The notes under the pieces are model-generated. The model worked only from the letters and a program-made list of their open reading frames with translations, was not told where the DNA came from and made no database searches. The translations under genes were made by a program, and so were the position numbers. Shown here piece after piece: positions 21,626 through 24,853 of a stretch of 24,853 nt of DNA. Source of the DNA: a virus; IMG/VR virus record IMGVR_UViG_3300017971_000735, positions 1 through 24,853 of that record. The stretch is one strand, 5' to 3'. Every line of letters starts with the position of its first letter. Position 1 is the stretch's first letter.

Positions 21626-22780
21626 ATGCTACAGGGATTAGGAAGATTACAACAGTTTTTAGCTACAAGACCTCCACGCCAAAGACCTATAAGTGGGCTT
21701 GAGGCGATAGGCAGGGGATTGGCGAGGGGTGTACCACAGGCCGTGCAGCAAGCTGAACAGATGGAAGCATTTCGTGGACAACAAATAGCAAGGGCTATAG
21801 AATCTGGTACTGGTGCTAAGGCTAACCCAAGAGAAGTCAGTATGCTTGCTCAGAGACTTATGGGTCAAGCCGGTGGTACAAAAAAATATTTAACTAAAAG
21901 ACAGCAGGAATTACAGGGTCAGTTTGAGGGTATAAAGAATATGCTTGAATCTCCTGAATTTACGGGCAAGTTAGATGCTGAAAAACAAGCACAGAAAGAA
22001 AACTTACAGGATATGCTTAAAAGAGTAGAAAGTGGCATAGGTGATTTACAAGTAGCTGAGAAGGGTGGTTTAAAAGGTCTGTTTGAAACACGGAGAATAG
22101 CAAAGCAGGGAGCATTACAGGAAGCTGCGTCTATATTTGATAGGGGTGCATTAGCAAGACAAGCCCCTATGGCGAAGCCTTTAACCGCCGGACAAATTCA
22201 ACAGCAATCTCAGTTTGAATCAAGAACTCTAAGAAGCCAAATTAGAACATTAATAATGGCTAAAAAAGGTAAAAGCGGTTTTAGATTTGAAGATTTAACA
22301 CCAGAAGAAAAAGATGAGATTATGAGAGAAACTGATAAATTAGCAACTTATATTGGTAAATCTCCTAAAACTAAAAAAATATATAAAAATGGTCAGTTTC
22401 TTATGTGGGACTTGGGGTTGCCGCCCAAATTAACTGCTGAACTAAAAACTGAACCGGCTGAAAAATTTGTAAGAGATATTTTGCCAAAATTACCAATCGA
22501 AAAATCTGAGACCGTAACTAAAGAACAAGTTAAAATAAATAAAAAAATAATATCTTCGATTGATAAAATGAAAGATGCCGAGGATAAAGGAAATAGTGAT
22601 AAAGCAGATGAATATTTCACTGAAGCATATAATCTTTGGATAAATTCTTCTAAGAGGAAAGAAGAAATAAGAGAAATGAAAAATATAATAGATACCTTAT
22701 ATCCATCAAAAGAGTATAGAATATATTTATATCCTAAAATGGGAGTTCCTTTACCGGAGGAATTAAAATTTGCCGACTAA
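21626..22780 (+). CDS. putative internal virion protein, 384 residues
   Basis: Starting at the ATG at 21626 behind AAGGAGAA, the protein has an Arg/Gln/Gly-rich N terminus (LATRPPRQRPISGLEAIGRG, then QAVQQAEQMEAFRGQQIARA), long helices in the middle and a charged lysine-rich second half. No catalytic motif is visible. Position and helical Gln/Ala-rich composition suggest a second ejection protein. The DNA becomes AT-rich from about 22200. It overlaps the start of the next gene by 11 bases, and the GGAGG before its end serves as that gene's ribosome site. Confidence 0.55.
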   Translation: MLQGLGRLQQFLATRPPRQRPISGLEAIGRGLARGVPQAVQQAEQMEAFRGQQIARAIESGTGAKANPREVSMLAQRLMGQAGGTKKYLTKRQQELQGQFEGIKNMLESPEFTGKLDAEKQAQKENLQDMLKRVESGIGDLQVAEKGGLKGLFETRRIAKQGALQEAASIFDRGALARQAPMAKPLTAGQIQQQSQFESRTLRSQIRTLIMAKKGKSGFRFEDLTPEEKDEIMRETDKLATYIGKSPKTKKIYKNGQFLMWDLGLPPKLTAELKTEPAEKFVRDILPKLPIEKSETVTKEQVKINKKIISSIDKMKDAEDKGNSDKADEYFTEAYNLWINSSKRKEEIREMKNIIDTLYPSKEYRIYLYPKMGVPLPEELKFAD

Positions 22781-24853
22781 AAGAAAATTATTATCTCCTA
22801 TAGAACCTACTGAGACAATTTCATTAGAAGAACCGGCTACAACAAAAAGAAAGTTATTGTCTGATGATGAAATTCCTAAAGCAGGGGCATTGGCAGAGCC
22901 AAAACCACTATCTTTAGTTACCGGCACACAGCCTACGGGAGGCCAACCGTTACCCCAATATCCCCGTGGGGGAGCACTGCCATTTTTATCGGACCTAGGT
23001 GAATTAACCCACATGACTCTTGGGGCTTTTGAGTGGATGCCTGCTAAATTGGTAGCAACTATATTTCCTGAAACATTTAAAAAATCTAGTAAAAAAGCGT
23101 TTCCTGATTATACAGATTTACTTATAGATGCCGGTGTTTCCGACTTACCTGCTGTGGCTTTGGGTCTTGCAGCCGGTATTGCATTAGACCCATTATGGAT
23201 GCTTAAAATAAATAAGCTGAATAAGTTTGGTAAGGCATATAAAATTATTAGTCGTATGCCAAAGGGCGCATTTAAGGGCGCGACTAAGATTGATGACATA
23301 GCAAAATATTTAAGGAAAGCAGAAAAACTTAATCCTAAAGAAATTAAAAGATATACTGATGCTTTAGAATTTATAAAAAATTCTAAGCAGTTTAAAAATA
23401 TGGCTAAGTTTGCTCCGACAGAAGATATTATACAATCATTTACAAAGTTCCCCAAAGAACTATCTGAGCAAGTGGTAAAAGGTATGGCTGATTATTTCAG
23501 AATAGACTTACCTAAACCTTTGAAATTTATTGGTGAATTAAAGCCAGTTAAAAAAATAGCCGCTCGCCTAAAAAGAAAACAGTTATACAGGGCGGCAAAA
23601 GAAATAAATGAAAGGATGTGGGGTAGAACAAAGAATCTTCAAGATATTCCCATAGTGAGAAATCTGACTATCAATACCGGAATAACAAGCATAGACAAGT
23701 GGATGGACAGAACAATATCTCGTACATCTAGAATGACTACGAAACTTATTGAGCAATTCGGGGATATACTAGACGATACAAGAAAAATTGCCAATGATTA
23801 TGCTGATGCTATGGGATATAATAAAGTTCCAGGCCGTGTTGGTAGAGAGCTTAGAGAACAGGCCATGGAGCGCATGAACCAGCTTAATGTTCTTCTTGCT
23901 GAAGTTCAAGAAGCAACGCCTGATGTTATAAGAAAAATAGAGAAACGACTTGGTGATTTGTCTAATGTTTTAGATAAACAGAAATTTAAAACACAGATAG
24001 GCGAGTTGGCACAGAAAACAGTTGAAGCTGGGAAAAAAATAATAAAAATAGAACAGATGAACGCCGTGCCTATCAAGGAATTGAAAGATAATATCAATTA
24101 TGTGCATCACGCATTAAAGAAAGACGGGTTTGATTTTGTAAAAAATTTCAAAAATTGGGCTATCCCCGAATTACCGGCAGACCTTGGCGATGATGCTGGA
24201 GACATCTTAGCTTTCCTTGAACATTATACTCCGAATATAGATATTAAAGCAGGGGCAACGGGTACGGGATTAAAAAATGGATTGGGCGGTGTGCAGGCTC
24301 ATAGGGGTAGGGTAAAAATTTTTAAAGGCATGAGGCGCGATGAGATAGATGTCTTTATGAAAAATCGTGGTTATGGATATGAAAATGAATTAAGAAAAAT
24401 GATAGCCGCCGGGAAAAAAAGAATGGCAAGGGGCGGTTTGCCATTATCATTATCGGAAATAGTAAATAGATTTAAGAACAAGCCAGTCGTTAAAGAGTTT
24501 TTTTCAAGCGACCCAAGGGATTGGTTAATTGGAAGAATATTATACGCATCAAAAAGAATAGGACTATCTCAAGCGTTAGATGATGCTGTTAGAACATTTG
24601 GAACACTTAAAGACGATATACCAAGATTAATGGAGGTGGCGCGTCCAAGCGAGGCAAAAAGATTGGGGTTACTTGTAGATTCTAGGGATGCGGTTAAGCA
24701 TACGGTAAAGATAGGTGGGGAAATGAAAACTGTCCCCGTAAAAGTAAAGAGAAGATTTAAAACAGCTACTAAAAAAGCTATCGAAGCTATGAAAAAATAT
24801 CATATGCAACCGTATATTAAAGAAGATGTTATCGAAGAAATAGGTGCTTTACC
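22770..24853 (+). CDS. large virion-associated protein, 3' end cut by window
   Basis: An open frame from a TTG at 22770 runs without a stop to the window edge (694 codons visible). GGAGGAATTAAAA upstream of the TTG and the lack of an ATG before about residue 80 support this unusual start. The N terminus is Pro-rich and disordered, with KRKLLS repeated at residues 4-9 and 25-30. A hydrophobic Ala/Leu/Gly stretch (about residues 125-150, LPAVALGLAAGIALDPLWML) could insert into a membrane. Long charged helices follow, with YVHHALKKDGFDF near 442-454. After two ejection-like genes, a large ejectosome-type internal protein is the best guess. The function is not proven. Confidence 0.6.
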   Translation, partial: MPTKRKLLSPIEPTETISLEEPATTKRKLLSDDEIPKAGALAEPKPLSLVTGTQPTGGQPLPQYPRGGALPFLSDLGELTHMTLGAFEWMPAKLVATIFPETFKKSSKKAFPDYTDLLIDAGVSDLPAVALGLAAGIALDPLWMLKINKLNKFGKAYKIISRMPKGAFKGATKIDDIAKYLRKAEKLNPKEIKRYTDALEFIKNSKQFKNMAKFAPTEDIIQSFTKFPKELSEQVVKGMADYFRIDLPKPLKFIGELKPVKKIAARLKRKQLYRAAKEINERMWGRTKNLQDIPIVRNLTINTGITSIDKWMDRTISRTSRMTTKLIEQFGDILDDTRKIANDYADAMGYNKVPGRVGRELREQAMERMNQLNVLLAEVQEATPDVIRKIEKRLGDLSNVLDKQKFKTQIGELAQKTVEAGKKIIKIEQMNAVPIKELKDNINYVHHALKKDGFDFVKNFKNWAIPELPADLGDDAGDILAFLEHYTPNIDIKAGATGTGLKNGLGGVQAHRGRVKIFKGMRRDEIDVFMKNRGYGYENELRKMIAAGKKRMARGGLPLSLSEIVNRFKNKPVVKEFFSSDPRDWLIGRILYASKRIGLSQALDDAVRTFGTLKDDIPRLMEVARPSEAKRLGLLVDSRDAVKHTVKIGGEMKTVPVKVKRRFKTATKKAIEAMKKYHMQPYIKEDVIEEIGAL

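Overview
This window looks like part of the genome of a tailed double-stranded DNA virus of bacteria, or of a prophage or integrated copy of one. It carries a large terminase subunit, portal, scaffold, an N4-gp56-like major capsid protein and a series of virion and tail-nozzle proteins. No tape measure, sheath or tail-tube gene is visible, so a short-tailed (podovirus-like) particle is the best reading. No integrase, polymerase or lysis gene is in view and the host cannot be named. TGA, TAG and TAA all act as stops, so no recoding is seen.

Left arm (about 1-4610, minus strand, very AT-rich): a tightly packed operon of at least sixteen small genes. Most are joined by 4-base ATGA overlaps or 8-base overlaps. 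The products are mostly unknown and include several tiny cysteine or zinc-ribbon proteins, two membrane-anchored ones, one lipoprotein, and two conserved phage proteins (MSAYVVSDKTIN type and a 187-residue protein). Two RNA-structure candidates interrupt it. One is a tRNA acceptor/T-arm minihelix at 3400-3442. The other is a pseudoknot-capable element at 614-673, just upstream of the lipoprotein start.

Control region (4611-4971): an AT-rich divergent intergenic region with a leftward promoter (4661-4688) and a rightward promoter (4934-4962). The rightward one places the start codon of the putative small terminase almost at the transcription start.

Right arm (4972-24853, plus strand): the packaging and virion module. 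In order it holds a putative small terminase, a basic protein, a zinc-ribbon protein and the large terminase. Next comes an accessory insert: an unknown gene, a broken copy of a sugar-nucleotide dehydratase, an HEXXH peptidase-like protein and the intact dehydratase. Then come a promoter preceded by two exact 15-bp near-palindromes, four tiny basic proteins, portal, a helical protein, scaffold, an RNA-lock-like inverted repeat, major capsid protein, terminator and a decoration-like protein. The tail and accessory end holds a large beta-rich fibre/adhesin-like protein, an FmdB-like zinc ribbon, a glycosyltransferase, a head-tail adaptor-like protein, a tail-nozzle-like protein with an internal NHL propeller, two Ala/Gln-rich ejection-type proteins and a large protein cut by the window edge.

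The sugar-nucleotide dehydratase and glycosyltransferase inside the virion operon suggest virion or host-surface glycan modification. Base composition changes abruptly inside several late genes (beta-rich protein, NHL domain, peptidase insert), which points to mosaic assembly.
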